Positions 24,146 through 31,996 of a DNA stretch of 49,453 bases are shown one piece after another; positions within the stretch are counted from its first letter, which is position 1, and the number at the start of each line of letters is the position of its first letter. The translations under genes were made by a program, and so were the position numbers. The notes below the pieces were generated by a model, which saw only the letters and a list, made by a program, of their open reading frames with translations, was not told the DNA's origin and did not search any database. Source of the stretch: Rhodobacter sp. (lineage in GTDB: Bacteria > Pseudomonadota > Alphaproteobacteria > Rhodobacterales > Rhodobacteraceae); assembly GCA_030066215.1 (NCBI GenBank), contig JASJCA010000008.1, forward strand, positions 1-49,453, read 5' to 3'.

Positions 24146-25717
24146 GTGACGAAACAGAAGACCGCGGCCGAAGCCGTCGCACTGATCCCAGACAATGCCA
24201 TCGTCGCCGTCAACTCCTCGAGCGGCCTGTGCTGCCCCGACGCGGTTCTGCAAGCGCTTGGCGAGCGGTTCGATGCCGAGGCGGCGCCGCGCAATCTGAC
24301 AACGGTCCACCCCATCGCTGCCGGCGATTTCTTCGGCACCAAGGGCGTCGACCACATTGCAAAACCCGGATGCCTGGCGAAGATCATCGGCGGCAGCTAT
24401 CCCTCCGGGCCCTCGAAAGCTGATCCACCGCTGATTTGGCAGATGATCGGCAAGGATGAGGTCAAGGCCTACAATTTCCCGTCCGGCATCATCTTCGACA
24501 TGCTGCGCGAAGGGGCCGGTCAGCGGCCCGGCGTGCTGACGAAAGTGGGGATGGAGACCTTTGTCGATCCCGATCAAGAAGGCGGCGCGATGAACGCGGC
24601 TGCCGCGGCCGAGCCGATCGTACGGCGCATGGCGTTCGAGGGCGAGGACTGGCTGTACTTCCCGGCGTTGCGGCCCGATGTGGCGATCATCCGCGCCACC
24701 ACCGGCGACCAGCGGGGCAATCTTAGCTTCGAATCCGAGGGCGCCTATCTCGGCGCGATGGAAATGGCGCTGGCTGCCCATAATTGCGGCGGCGTCGTGA
24801 TTGCCCAGGTTCGCCGCGTTGCCCACAATGGCTCGATCCGGCCCCATGATGTGCATGTGCCGGGTATCCTTGTGGATGTGGTGGTTGAGGCGCCGGAAAT
24901 GCTGCAGACGACCGCGACCCCTTACGATCCGGCGATTTCCGGCGAACTGATCCGCCCGCTCGACAGCTTCCATATGATGGACTTCGGCGTGCAGAAGGTG
25001 ATCGCACGGCGAGTGGCGCAAGAGCTGCACAAGGGCTGGGCCGTGAACATCGGGTTTGGCGTCTCGGCAAACGTACCGCGCGTGTTCCTGGAAGAGGGCC
25101 GGCACGGCGATGTGACCTGGGTGATCGAACAAGGCGCCGTCGGAGGTATCCCGCTGCTCGACTTCAAATTCGGTTGCGCAGCGAACGCCGAGGCTTTCGT
25201 CGCCTCGCCGCATCAGTTCGCCTATTTCCAGGCCGGCGGCTTTGACGCCTCGCTTTTGTCGTTCTTGGAAATCGACGCGGACGGATCCGTCAACGTCTCG
25301 CGGTTGAAGGCGACCCCGCACCGGACCGCGGGGGCAGGCGGCTTTGTCGACATCACGGCGCGAGCGAAACGGATCGTGTTCTCGGGCACCTTCAACGCCG
25401 GTGCGAAGATGCGCATCGACGGCGGGCAGCTGGCGATTGACAAGGAAGGGCACACGGCGAAGATCGTGCCCAAGGTGGATCACGTGTCCTTCTCGGGCAG
25501 GCGGGCCGTGGCGCAGGGGCAGGAAGCCACCTATGTCACCGAGCGCTGTGTGATTAAACTTACAGATCAAGGGCTTACGGTGACAGAAGTGGCGCCCGGC
25601 GTGGACATGCAGCGCGATGTCTTGGATCAGGCGGGGACGCCTTTGCGGGTGGCCGACGACTTACGCCAGATGGATGCGGCGCTTTTCCGACCCGAGCCCT
25701 TCGGCTTGGCCCCATGA
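24146..25717 (+). CDS. Class I CoA transferase (propionate/acetate CoA-transferase, YdiF-like)
   Basis: 523 aa from GTG 24146 with GGGAGG 5 nt upstream; GTG 24116 and ATG 24122 are in frame but would put the start next to the operator. The chain joins both CoA-transferase halves. The catalytic glutamate is Glu328 in WVIEQGAVGGIP; other family blocks are PDNAIVAVNSSSG, YNFPSGIIFDMLREGA and RAKRIVFSGTFNAG. It moves CoA from a donor such as acetyl-CoA onto a carboxylic acid, here presumably the acid made by the aldehyde dehydrogenase. First gene of a four-gene operon with ATGA-type overlaps. Confidence 0.9.
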   Translation: MTKQKTAAEAVALIPDNAIVAVNSSSGLCCPDAVLQALGERFDAEAAPRNLTTVHPIAAGDFFGTKGVDHIAKPGCLAKIIGGSYPSGPSKADPPLIWQMIGKDEVKAYNFPSGIIFDMLREGAGQRPGVLTKVGMETFVDPDQEGGAMNAAAAAEPIVRRMAFEGEDWLYFPALRPDVAIIRATTGDQRGNLSFESEGAYLGAMEMALAAHNCGGVVIAQVRRVAHNGSIRPHDVHVPGILVDVVVEAPEMLQTTATPYDPAISGELIRPLDSFHMMDFGVQKVIARRVAQELHKGWAVNIGFGVSANVPRVFLEEGRHGDVTWVIEQGAVGGIPLLDFKFGCAANAEAFVASPHQFAYFQAGGFDASLLSFLEIDADGSVNVSRLKATPHRTAGAGGFVDITARAKRIVFSGTFNAGAKMRIDGGQLAIDKEGHTAKIVPKVDHVSFSGRRAVAQGQEATYVTERCVIKLTDQGLTVTEVAPGVDMQRDVLDQAGTPLRVADDLRQMDAALFRPEPFGLAP

Positions 25718-26493
25718 GCCGGATCGAACTGCGCGTCGAAGGGGCGGTTGGGCATCTGCGGCTGATGCGGCCGGAGAAACTGAATTCGCTCGACGCGGAG
25801 ATGGTCGACGAGTTGATGTATCGCAGCAAGGAAGTTGAGCATCACCCTGATATCCTTGTGGTAATCCTGTCGGGAGAGGGAATGGCCTTTTGTGCGGGCG
25901 GCGACATCGAGGCCTGGTCGTCAGCGGACCCCGAGCGGTTCGGTCGGCACTGGGTGCGGGACGGGCACGCCGCCTTTGATGCGCTGGCACGGTTGCGCCA
26001 GCCGGTGATCGCGGTGCTGGACGGGCATGCGCTCGGCGGCGGGTTGGAACTGGCGGCCTGTGCGGATTTTCGGGTCGCCGAGGAACAAGTGAAAATCGGC
26101 CAGCCGGAGACCGGGCTGGGAATTATTCCCGGCTGGTCGGGCACCCAACGCGCTGTGCGCCGGTTCGGAGCGCAGATCGTGCGGCGTATGGCGGTGTTCG
26201 GCGAGGTCTTCACGGCGGATCAGGCGCTCGGGCTTGGCCTGGTGGACCGCGTCGTCGGACCTGGCGAGGGCATGGCGGCGGCAGAAGAATTGGCGGCGGC
26301 GGTGCTGCGGCGCGGGCCGCGGGCGACGGAACTTGCGAAGATGATGATCAACGCCGCCGAGGGCGAAGAGCGCGAGCGCATCGTCGAGGCAATGGCCGGC
26401 GCTTTGGCGGCAGGCTCGGCGGATCTGGCCGAAGGACTGGCGGCGTTCCGTGAGAAACGGGCGCCCGATTTTTCAAAGGGGAACAAGGCATGA
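25714..26493 (+). CDS. Enoyl-CoA hydratase/isomerase (crotonase family)
   Basis: 259 aa, normal for the family. Oxyanion-hole segments FCAGGDIEAW (60-68) and GHALGGGLELA (104-114). Both glutamates of canonical hydratases are present, Glu112 in GGGLELA and Glu132 in GQPETGLG, so hydration of a 2-enoyl-CoA is plausible. It overlaps the CoA-transferase gene by 4 bp. A second hydratase of a different fold (MaoC) is encoded at 28357, which suggests either two hydration steps or opposite stereochemistry. Confidence 0.9.
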   Translation: MSRIELRVEGAVGHLRLMRPEKLNSLDAEMVDELMYRSKEVEHHPDILVVILSGEGMAFCAGGDIEAWSSADPERFGRHWVRDGHAAFDALARLRQPVIAVLDGHALGGGLELAACADFRVAEEQVKIGQPETGLGIIPGWSGTQRAVRRFGAQIVRRMAVFGEVFTADQALGLGLVDRVVGPGEGMAAAEELAAAVLRRGPRATELAKMMINAAEGEERERIVEAMAGALAAGSADLAEGLAAFREKRAPDFSKGNKA

Positions 26494-26801
26494 TCCGGCA
26501 TTTCGTGGCATTGCGGTTTCGGGACGGGACCTCGGACGCGGTCAAGGCGGGTTTGATGGCCGATCTCGACGGGTTGAAGGCGCGCATCGATGGCATCCTG
26601 GATTTTCAGGTGCGCCCGAATGTCAGCGTAGAAGACCCCCTGGTCCGCGGCTTTCGCGACGTTTTCTGGTTTGATTTCAAGGATGAAGCGGTACGCGACG
26701 CCTATCTGGTGGACGCGGTGCATCAGGCGATCGGGGCCCGCATCGTTGCGGAACTCGAAGGTGGCGCCGACGGGGTTTTCGTGGCTGACTATACGGTGTG
26801 A
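26490..26801 (+). CDS. Dabb-domain (stress-responsive A/B barrel) protein
   Basis: 103 aa. N-terminal MIRHFVALRFRDGTSDAV and the later DVFWFDFKDEAVRDAYLVD and ADYTV strands match the Dabb dimeric alpha/beta-barrel family. Members include stress proteins and small enzymes that cyclise, isomerise or decarboxylate polyketide-like or aromatic compounds. Here it sits between crotonase and glycerate-kinase genes, with 4-bp overlaps on both sides, so it is probably a pathway enzyme or a helper in the same protein set. Its reaction is unknown. Confidence 0.8.
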   Translation: MIRHFVALRFRDGTSDAVKAGLMADLDGLKARIDGILDFQVRPNVSVEDPLVRGFRDVFWFDFKDEAVRDAYLVDAVHQAIGARIVAELEGGADGVFVADYTV

Positions 26802-28063
26802 CCGACGCTGATCGCGCCTTCCTGACCCGGCTGTTCACGGCCGCCGTAACCGCCGCCGATCCCATGGCGGCGCTGGCGGGGTCGCTGCCGGACCGGCCGG
26901 TGGGGCGCACCGTGGTGGTGGGTGCGGGCAAGGGCGCGGCGCAGATGGGCGCGGCGTTCGAAGAGCTGTGGGGAGCGCCGGTCGAAGGCGTGCTGGTGAC
27001 CCGCTATGGCTATGGGGCGCCGTGCCGGTCCTTGAAAGTGCTGCAGGCGGCACATCCGGTGCCGGATGCTGCGGGTCTGGCGGCAGCCGAGGCATTGATG
27101 TCGGCTGTGAGCGGGCTTGGGCGAGACGATCTGGTGGTGGCGCTGATCTGCGGCGGCGGTTCGGCACTGTTGCCGGCGCCGCCGGAGGGGCTGACGCTGG
27201 AGGACGAGCAAGCGCTGAACGCGGTGCTTTTGGCCTCGGGGGCACCGATTTCTGCAATGAATTCAATCCGAAAGCAGGTAAGCCGGATCAAAGGCGGACG
27301 GTTGGCCGCAGCGGCGCACCCGGCGCGGGTGGTGACGCTGGTGGTCTCGGACGTGCCCGGAGACGACCCGGCGCAGGTCGCCTCGGGCCCGACGGTGCCG
27401 GACGCGCAGGGCCGCGCCGAGGCGCTGGCGCATGTGAGGGCTTACGGCATCGCGCTGCCCGAGCGCGTGGCGCGTTTCCTGGAGACCGCGCCCGAGGACG
27501 CGCCGCAGCCGGGTGATCCGGGCTTTGCGCAGGACGAAGTCAAAGTGGTGGCCTCGGCCTCGATCTCGCTCGAGGCCGCAGCTCGGGCGGCAGAGGCCGC
27601 GGGGGTTCCGGCGGTGATCTTGTCGGATGCCATCGAGGGCGAGGCGCGCGAGGTTGGCAAGGTGCACGCGGCGCTCGTGCGAGAAATTGTATTGCGAAAC
27701 CGGCCGTTTAAGCGGCCCGTGGTGGTGCTGTCGGGGGGCGAGACCACGGTGACCTTGTCCGGACGGGGCGGTAAGGGCGGGCGGAACACCGAATTCCTCC
27801 TGGCGCTCGCTCTGGCGCTCGATGGGGTCGAGGGCGTGGCCGCCTTGGCGGCGGACACGGACGGGATCGACGGGTCAGAGGACAACGCCGGGGCCTTCGC
27901 GGACGGTGGCTCGGTCGGGCGGATGCGGGCGGCAGGGCTGGACCCGGCGAGGCTCCTGGCGGGTCATGATGCCTGGACCGCGTTCAGCGCGGCCGGGGAC
28001 CTGTTCGTGCCGGGGCCGACCGGAACTAATGTGAACGACTTTCGGGCGATTCTGGTCCGTTAG
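26798..28063 (+). CDS. Glycerate 2-kinase, MOFRL family
   Basis: 421 aa. N-terminal domain with VVVGAGKGAAQMG, LICGGGSALLPAP, AMNSIRKQVSRIKGGRLA and LVVSDVPGDDP, and a C-terminal MOFRL domain (VVLSGGETTVTL, GRNTEFLLALALAL, ALAADTDGIDGSEDNAGA). The family phosphorylates D-glycerate to 2-phosphoglycerate and closes the serine, tartrate and glyoxylate routes. Start GTG 26798, overlapping the Dabb gene by 4 bp. Its presence in a beta-oxidation-like operon suggests the pathway yields glycerate (or hydroxypyruvate/tartronate semialdehyde), or that the enzyme acts on a related 2-hydroxy acid. Confidence 0.9.
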   Translation: MTDADRAFLTRLFTAAVTAADPMAALAGSLPDRPVGRTVVVGAGKGAAQMGAAFEELWGAPVEGVLVTRYGYGAPCRSLKVLQAAHPVPDAAGLAAAEALMSAVSGLGRDDLVVALICGGGSALLPAPPEGLTLEDEQALNAVLLASGAPISAMNSIRKQVSRIKGGRLAAAAHPARVVTLVVSDVPGDDPAQVASGPTVPDAQGRAEALAHVRAYGIALPERVARFLETAPEDAPQPGDPGFAQDEVKVVASASISLEAAARAAEAAGVPAVILSDAIEGEAREVGKVHAALVREIVLRNRPFKRPVVVLSGGETTVTLSGRGGKGGRNTEFLLALALALDGVEGVAALAADTDGIDGSEDNAGAFADGGSVGRMRAAGLDPARLLAGHDAWTAFSAAGDLFVPGPTGTNVNDFRAILVR

Positions 28064-28356
28064 GGGGATTCGAGGTTAAAGCGCTGAAAAGGTTCGAAAA
28101 CCGAGATCGGCAAACTGTATTGATATCGTCGGAATGGCTTCGGTGTCGGGTGGCAGGGGGTGCGACCGTGGCGCGTCGTTCAAGACCGTACGGTGGTCCG
28201 TCGTTGAACGGGATCTTGCTAGAATGAGCAACGGCTGCGGCTGTTTCATCATCGCTTAGACGTGCATGAAGTATCGACTTCGGCGGACGGCTGGGTTGCT
28301 GGGTTTGTCTTCTTCTCCTGAGAGGTCCGGCCGGGCGCCGGACGAAGCGGACTCCG
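28064..28356. other. Convergent intergenic region with hairpins
   Basis: No gene seen. Between the convergent glycerate kinase and MaoC genes lie an imperfect hairpin at 28177-28210 (CGTTCAA and TTGAACG outer arms, GACC and GGTC inner arms) and GTCCGGC-N5-GCCGGAC at 28325-28343, 13 nt beyond the MaoC stop. Neither has a clear T-run. They probably act as weak or factor-dependent terminators. Confidence 0.4.
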
Positions 28357-28809
28357 TCAGCGATAGGCGAGAACTTGATTGGTGCCCTGTTGCACGGTCT
28401 CGCCGGACTGGTTGGTGACGTCGAAGGCGAGGGTGAGGATGCCACGGTCGGGTTTGGTGACCGCGCGCTTGGCCGCGACGGTGATCGTGGCGCCGATCAC
28501 GTCCCCGATGAAGACCGGACCGCGGAAAGACCAATCCCAGCTGAGTGAGGCGATCGCGTCGAACTGGGCCGGCGCCTGGTTTTTGAGACCATCGATGAGG
28601 GAGAGGACGAGAAGACCGTGGGCCACGCGGCCAGGGAAACCATGCGATTGGGCGGCGGCGTCGGACATGTGGATTTCAAAACGGTCGCCGGAAAGCGCTG
28701 CGAAGGCGTCGATATCGGCGGCGGTGACCGCGTGGCGCTTGGTCTCGATGCGATCCCCGGGCGTGACGGCATCGACACCGTGGCGACCGGGCGGAAGAAG
28801 GCGGGTCAC
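28357..28809 (-). CDS. MaoC-like (R)-specific enoyl-CoA hydratase
   Basis: 150 aa hot-dog-fold protein. The hydratase motif has Asp42 and His47 (SGDRFEIHMSDAAA), followed by FPGRVAHGLLVLSL, the family's standard sequence. It should hydrate a 2-enoyl-CoA to an (R)-3-hydroxyacyl-CoA. It overlaps the aldo/keto reductase 2 gene by 4 bp and is second in a two-gene operon. With the crotonase at 25714, the island has two unrelated hydratases. Confidence 0.88.
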   Translation of the reverse strand: MTRLLPPGRHGVDAVTPGDRIETKRHAVTAADIDAFAALSGDRFEIHMSDAAAQSHGFPGRVAHGLLVLSLIDGLKNQAPAQFDAIASLSWDWSFRGPVFIGDVIGATITVAAKRAVTKPDRGILTLAFDVTNQSGETVQQGTNQVLAYR

Positions 28810-29819
28810 GGCGTCGGGGCGTCCTCGCGCAGAAGGCCTTTGGCCTTGAGATCGGCCCAGAACGCGGACGGGATCGGGTGGCTGAACCAGGCGAGGTTTT
28901 TCTTCAGCTGGTCGACGGTGCGGGTGCCGGCGATGAAGCTGGGGATTGCGGGGTGCGCCACGACAAATTGCAGCGCGGCGGCAGGCAGCGGCACGTCGTG
29001 CTCGGCGCAGACGGCCTCGATCTTCTTCACCTTGTCCATGATGTCGTCGGGGGCAGGGGCGTAATTGTATTTCGCGCCCTCGACCGCGCCGGTCGCAAGG
29101 ATGCCCGAGTTGAAACCGCCACCGACCACAACGGCAGCGCCACGTTCCTCGCAGAGCGGCAGGAATTCGTTCAGCGACTCCTGTTCCAGCAGCGTGTAGC
29201 GTCCCGCAAGAAGGAAACAGTCGAAATCGCGCTGTTTCAACGCCTCATGGCAGACCTCCCACTCGTTCACACCGACGCCGATGGCTTTCACGACGCCCTG
29301 GCTGCGCAGATCGTCAAGGGCCTTGTAACAGGTGTCCATGGCTTGTCTGAACACCTCGGGCTGCTCATCGCCGCGGGTGAAGACGTCGATGTCGTGGATA
29401 AAGACGATGTCCATGCGTTCGAGGTTCAGCCGCTGCAGGCTGTCCTCGAAGCTGCGCATGGTGCCGTCGTAGCTGTAGTCGAACTGCATCGTGAAGCGGC
29501 CGGCATTGGTCCACGGGAAATACTCGATGTCATCCTTGCGGGCGGGCTTCAGCACGCGGCCGACTTTGGAGGACAGAACGAAATCGTCGCGGTTCTTCCA
29601 ACGCAAGGAGTGGCCGGTCCTAAGCTCGGACAGCCCGTGGCCGTACATCGGCGCGGTGTCGTAGTACCGCACGCCGGCATCCCAGGAGGTCTGGAACATG
29701 GCGTCAGAGGTCTCTTCGTCGATCTCGCGGAAGATATTGCCTACGGGCGCGGTGCCGAAGCCGAAGGCGGAGACCTCCAGGTCCACCCGGCCGAATTTCC
29801 GTTTGGTGTCGGGCTGCAT
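28806..29819 (-). CDS. Aldo/keto reductase 2 (pyridoxal dehydrogenase / L-fucose dehydrogenase-like)
   Basis: 337 aa. Tetrad D54, Y59, K85 and H142 (RYYDTAPMYGHGLSE, LSSKVGRVLKP, FIHDID). The LSSKVGR, VNEWEVC and FLLAGRYTLLEQ blocks are those of the AKR subgroup with pyridoxal 4-dehydrogenase and D-threo-aldose/L-fucose 1-dehydrogenase. These work in the oxidative direction on cyclic hemiacetals and give lactones. An aldose- or lactol-type oxidation is therefore possible in this pathway. First gene of the minus-strand operon with MaoC; its promoter region has a palindromic operator. Confidence 0.88.
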   Translation of the reverse strand: MQPDTKRKFGRVDLEVSAFGFGTAPVGNIFREIDEETSDAMFQTSWDAGVRYYDTAPMYGHGLSELRTGHSLRWKNRDDFVLSSKVGRVLKPARKDDIEYFPWTNAGRFTMQFDYSYDGTMRSFEDSLQRLNLERMDIVFIHDIDVFTRGDEQPEVFRQAMDTCYKALDDLRSQGVVKAIGVGVNEWEVCHEALKQRDFDCFLLAGRYTLLEQESLNEFLPLCEERGAAVVVGGGFNSGILATGAVEGAKYNYAPAPDDIMDKVKKIEAVCAEHDVPLPAAALQFVVAHPAIPSFIAGTRTVDQLKKNLAWFSHPIPSAFWADLKAKGLLREDAPTP

Positions 29820-29834
29820 GACGGCTCCTCCCTA

Positions 29835-29852
29835 AGTAACTAGATGGTTATT
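29835..29852 (-). promoter_or_regulatory. TetR-type operator 5 (aldo/keto reductase 2 side)
   Basis: AGTAAC-TAGATG-GTTATT; the symmetry extends outward to TAAGTAAC and GTTATTTA with one mismatch. It ends 16 bp before the start codon of aldo/keto reductase 2, so a bound protein would block initiation of that operon. Confidence 0.7.
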
Positions 29853-29899
29853 TAGTCAAGTGTGAGCCCGGCGGCAAGCGGAATTTCGCATCGGCCCTC

Positions 29900-29944
29900 T
29901 TGACCGGTGGATTCCGTCACGGCTAAAGTAACTAAACGGTTACA
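29900..29944 (+). promoter_or_regulatory. TetR-type operator 6 and promoter of the acyl-CoA dehydrogenase operon
   Basis: AGTAAC-TAAACG-GTTACA at 29927-29944, 5-bp perfect arms. TTGACC at 29900-29905 and TAAAGT at 29924-29929 with an 18-bp spacer make a plausible promoter whose -10 overlaps the operator. The start codon of the acyl-CoA dehydrogenase follows 14 bp after the site. Confidence 0.75.
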
Positions 29945-29957
29945 AGCGGAATCGCTG

Positions 29958-31103
29958 ATGTATCTCACCGAGACGCATATTCAAGTGCGCGACATGGCGC
30001 GGGAGTTCGCCAATGACGCGATCCGGCCCCTGGCCGAGGAGTTGGACCGGGAAGAGCGGTTTCCGGTCGAGCTCTACACGCAGATGGGCGAGTTGGGGCT
30101 CTTTGGCATCGGCGTGCCGGAAAAGATGGGCGGGCCCGGGTTCGACACGCTGGCCTATGCGCTGGTCATGGAAGAGCTGTCGCGGGGCTATGCAAGCGTT
30201 GCCGATCAGTGCGGGTTGATCGAACTAATCTCGACGCTCTTGGTACGGCATGGAACGCCTGAACAGCGTGACCGGTGGCTGGCAGATGTGATGACCGCGC
30301 GGACCAAGGTGGCCTATTGCATCACCGAGCCCGAGGCGGGAACCGATGTGTCCGGCATCCGGACCGAGGCGGTGCGGGATGGTGACGGCTGGGTTCTGAA
30401 TGGCGGTAAGATCTGGATTCACAATGCACCGGTGGCGGATGTGGGCTTCGTGCTGGCACGGACAGACCGGGCGGCGGGACGCAGGGGTATGTCGATCTTC
30501 ATCGTCGATCTCCACGCTGCTGGGGTCGAGCGCGGTCCGAAAGAGCACAAGATGGGGCAGCGCGCGAGCCAGGTCGGCGCGTTGAATTTCAAAGATGTGA
30601 GCCTGCCGGGCGATGCGCTGTTAGGTGAGGCGGGACGCGGGTTTCACATGATGATGAGCGTGCTCGACAAGGGGCGCGTCGGGATCGCGGCGCTGGCGGT
30701 GGGGATTGGCCAGGCGGGGCTGGAGGCGGCGGTCGACTATGCCCAAGCCCGCAAGCAATTCAGCCAGGCGATCGTCGAGTTCCAGGGGGTGCAGTGGCTT
30801 CTGGCCGACATGGCCAAGGACATTGAGGCGGCGCGCCTTCTTGTGCATTCGGCGGCGGTCAAAATCGACCGGGGCGAGGCGGCGACCAAGGCCTGTTCAA
30901 TGGCGAAATGTTTCGCCGGCGATATGGCAGTGGCGCGCACGGCGGATGCGGTGCAGGTCTTCGGCGGGTCGGGCTATATCCGGGGGTTCGAGGTGGAACG
31001 TCTCTATCGCGACGCGAAGATCTGCCAGATATATGAGGGTACCAACCAGATCCAGCGCATGATCATCGCGCGGGAACTGGTCAAGCACGGGGCGGCGGCG
31101 TGA
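29958..31103 (+). CDS. Acyl-CoA dehydrogenase
   Basis: 381 aa from ATG 29958; the longer frame from 29907 would be translated through the operator. Family blocks are complete: AYCITEPEAGTDVSGI (FAD/substrate contact), KIWIHNAPVADVGFVLART, RKQFSQAIVEFQGVQWLLAD and QVFGGSGYIRGFEVERLYRD, with catalytic base Glu360 in IYEGTNQIQR, the position used by short- and medium-chain enzymes. It makes the 2,3-double bond of an acyl-CoA and passes electrons to ETF. Overlaps the SDR gene by 4 bp. It belongs to the same putative regulon as the CoA transferase, and provides the substrate for the hydratases. Confidence 0.92.
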   Translation: MYLTETHIQVRDMAREFANDAIRPLAEELDREERFPVELYTQMGELGLFGIGVPEKMGGPGFDTLAYALVMEELSRGYASVADQCGLIELISTLLVRHGTPEQRDRWLADVMTARTKVAYCITEPEAGTDVSGIRTEAVRDGDGWVLNGGKIWIHNAPVADVGFVLARTDRAAGRRGMSIFIVDLHAAGVERGPKEHKMGQRASQVGALNFKDVSLPGDALLGEAGRGFHMMMSVLDKGRVGIAALAVGIGQAGLEAAVDYAQARKQFSQAIVEFQGVQWLLADMAKDIEAARLLVHSAAVKIDRGEAATKACSMAKCFAGDMAVARTADAVQVFGGSGYIRGFEVERLYRDAKICQIYEGTNQIQRMIIARELVKHGAAA

Positions 31104-31870
31104 GCGAACAGGTCGCCTTGGTCACCGGGTCCAGCCGCGGAATCGGGCTGGGCGCAGCGAAGGCGCTTGCGGGTCAGGGATTTGCCGTGGCGCTGAACGG
31201 TCCGTTCGACGATGCCGAATTGCGCGGCGCCGCGGACGCGGTGCGGGCCATGGGCGCAAGGGTTGCGGCGGCGCCCTTCGACGTGACCGATCTGGCGGCG
31301 CATGATGCGGCCTTGGCGCGGATCGAAGCGGAACTGGGGCCGCTGACGACGCTGGTGAACAACGCCGGTGTGGGCGTGATGCAGCGGGGCGATCCGCTGG
31401 AGGCGGGCGAGGAGAGCTGGGATCGCTGCTTGGAGGTGAATGCCAAGGCGGCGTTCTTCCTGACCCAGGCTTTCGCGCGACGACTCTTGGCTCGGGAGCG
31501 GGATGAGCGGTTGTTCCATGCTGTCGTCAATGTCACCTCGTCAAATGCCGTGGCAGTGGCCGTGCCACGGGCGGAGTATTGCGCCTCGAAGGCGGCGGCA
31601 GCGATGGTGTCGAAGACCTGGGCGGTGCGACTGGGCCCCGAAAACATCGCCGTCTACGACGTCCAGCCCGGGCTGATCGCCACCGAGATGACCGCCCCGG
31701 TGATCGCCCAATACGAGGACCGCGCGAAGGACGGCCTGACGCTATTCCCGCGGGTCGGTCAGCCCGAGGAGATCGGCGCGATCATCGCAACTCTGGCCTC
31801 GGGCAAGATGCCGTATACCACGGGCCAGACCATCTCGGCCGATGCCGGGATGCTGGTGCCGCGGTTTTGA
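31100..31870 (+). CDS. Short-chain dehydrogenase/reductase (3-ketoacyl reductase-like)
   Basis: 256 aa classical SDR: cofactor motif TGSSRGIG at 9-16, NNAG at 87-90, catalytic Ser147, Tyr160 and Lys164 (NVTSSNAV, YCASK). The ending QTISADAGMLVPRF is typical of FabG-like SDRs. Since it is translationally coupled to the acyl-CoA dehydrogenase, it may oxidise the 3-hydroxyacyl-CoA formed after hydration, or a free hydroxyl of the substrate. Cofactor preference is uncertain: the second strand lacks an obvious acidic residue (ALNGPFDDAE). Confidence 0.9.
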   Translation: MSEQVALVTGSSRGIGLGAAKALAGQGFAVALNGPFDDAELRGAADAVRAMGARVAAAPFDVTDLAAHDAALARIEAELGPLTTLVNNAGVGVMQRGDPLEAGEESWDRCLEVNAKAAFFLTQAFARRLLARERDERLFHAVVNVTSSNAVAVAVPRAEYCASKAAAAMVSKTWAVRLGPENIAVYDVQPGLIATEMTAPVIAQYEDRAKDGLTLFPRVGQPEEIGAIIATLASGKMPYTTGQTISADAGMLVPRF

Positions 31871-31914
31871 GTGGCGTCGCGGGGGTTCGAATCGCCTGGC
31901 GGCGATCCGACCGG

Positions 31915-31962
31915 CTGGGGGCGCTGCCCCCAGACCCCCGAGATATTTTTGGCCAGATGAAG
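31915..31962 (+). repeat. Rhodobacterales-type intergenic repeat, copy 1
   Basis: An 8-bp perfect stem CTGGGGGC-GCT-GCCCCCAG (31915-31933) followed by ACCCCCGAGATA and TTTTTGGCCAGATGAAG. A second copy in the opposite orientation lies at 38400-38454 with the same TTTTTGGCCAGATGAAG core. I recognise the pattern from Rhodobacterales genomes, where it recurs between genes. The stem followed by a T-run could end transcription from the SDR gene. Confidence 0.75.
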
Positions 31963-31996
31963 GAGCCTACTGGGGCATAATGTCGGGAGAGATGAC

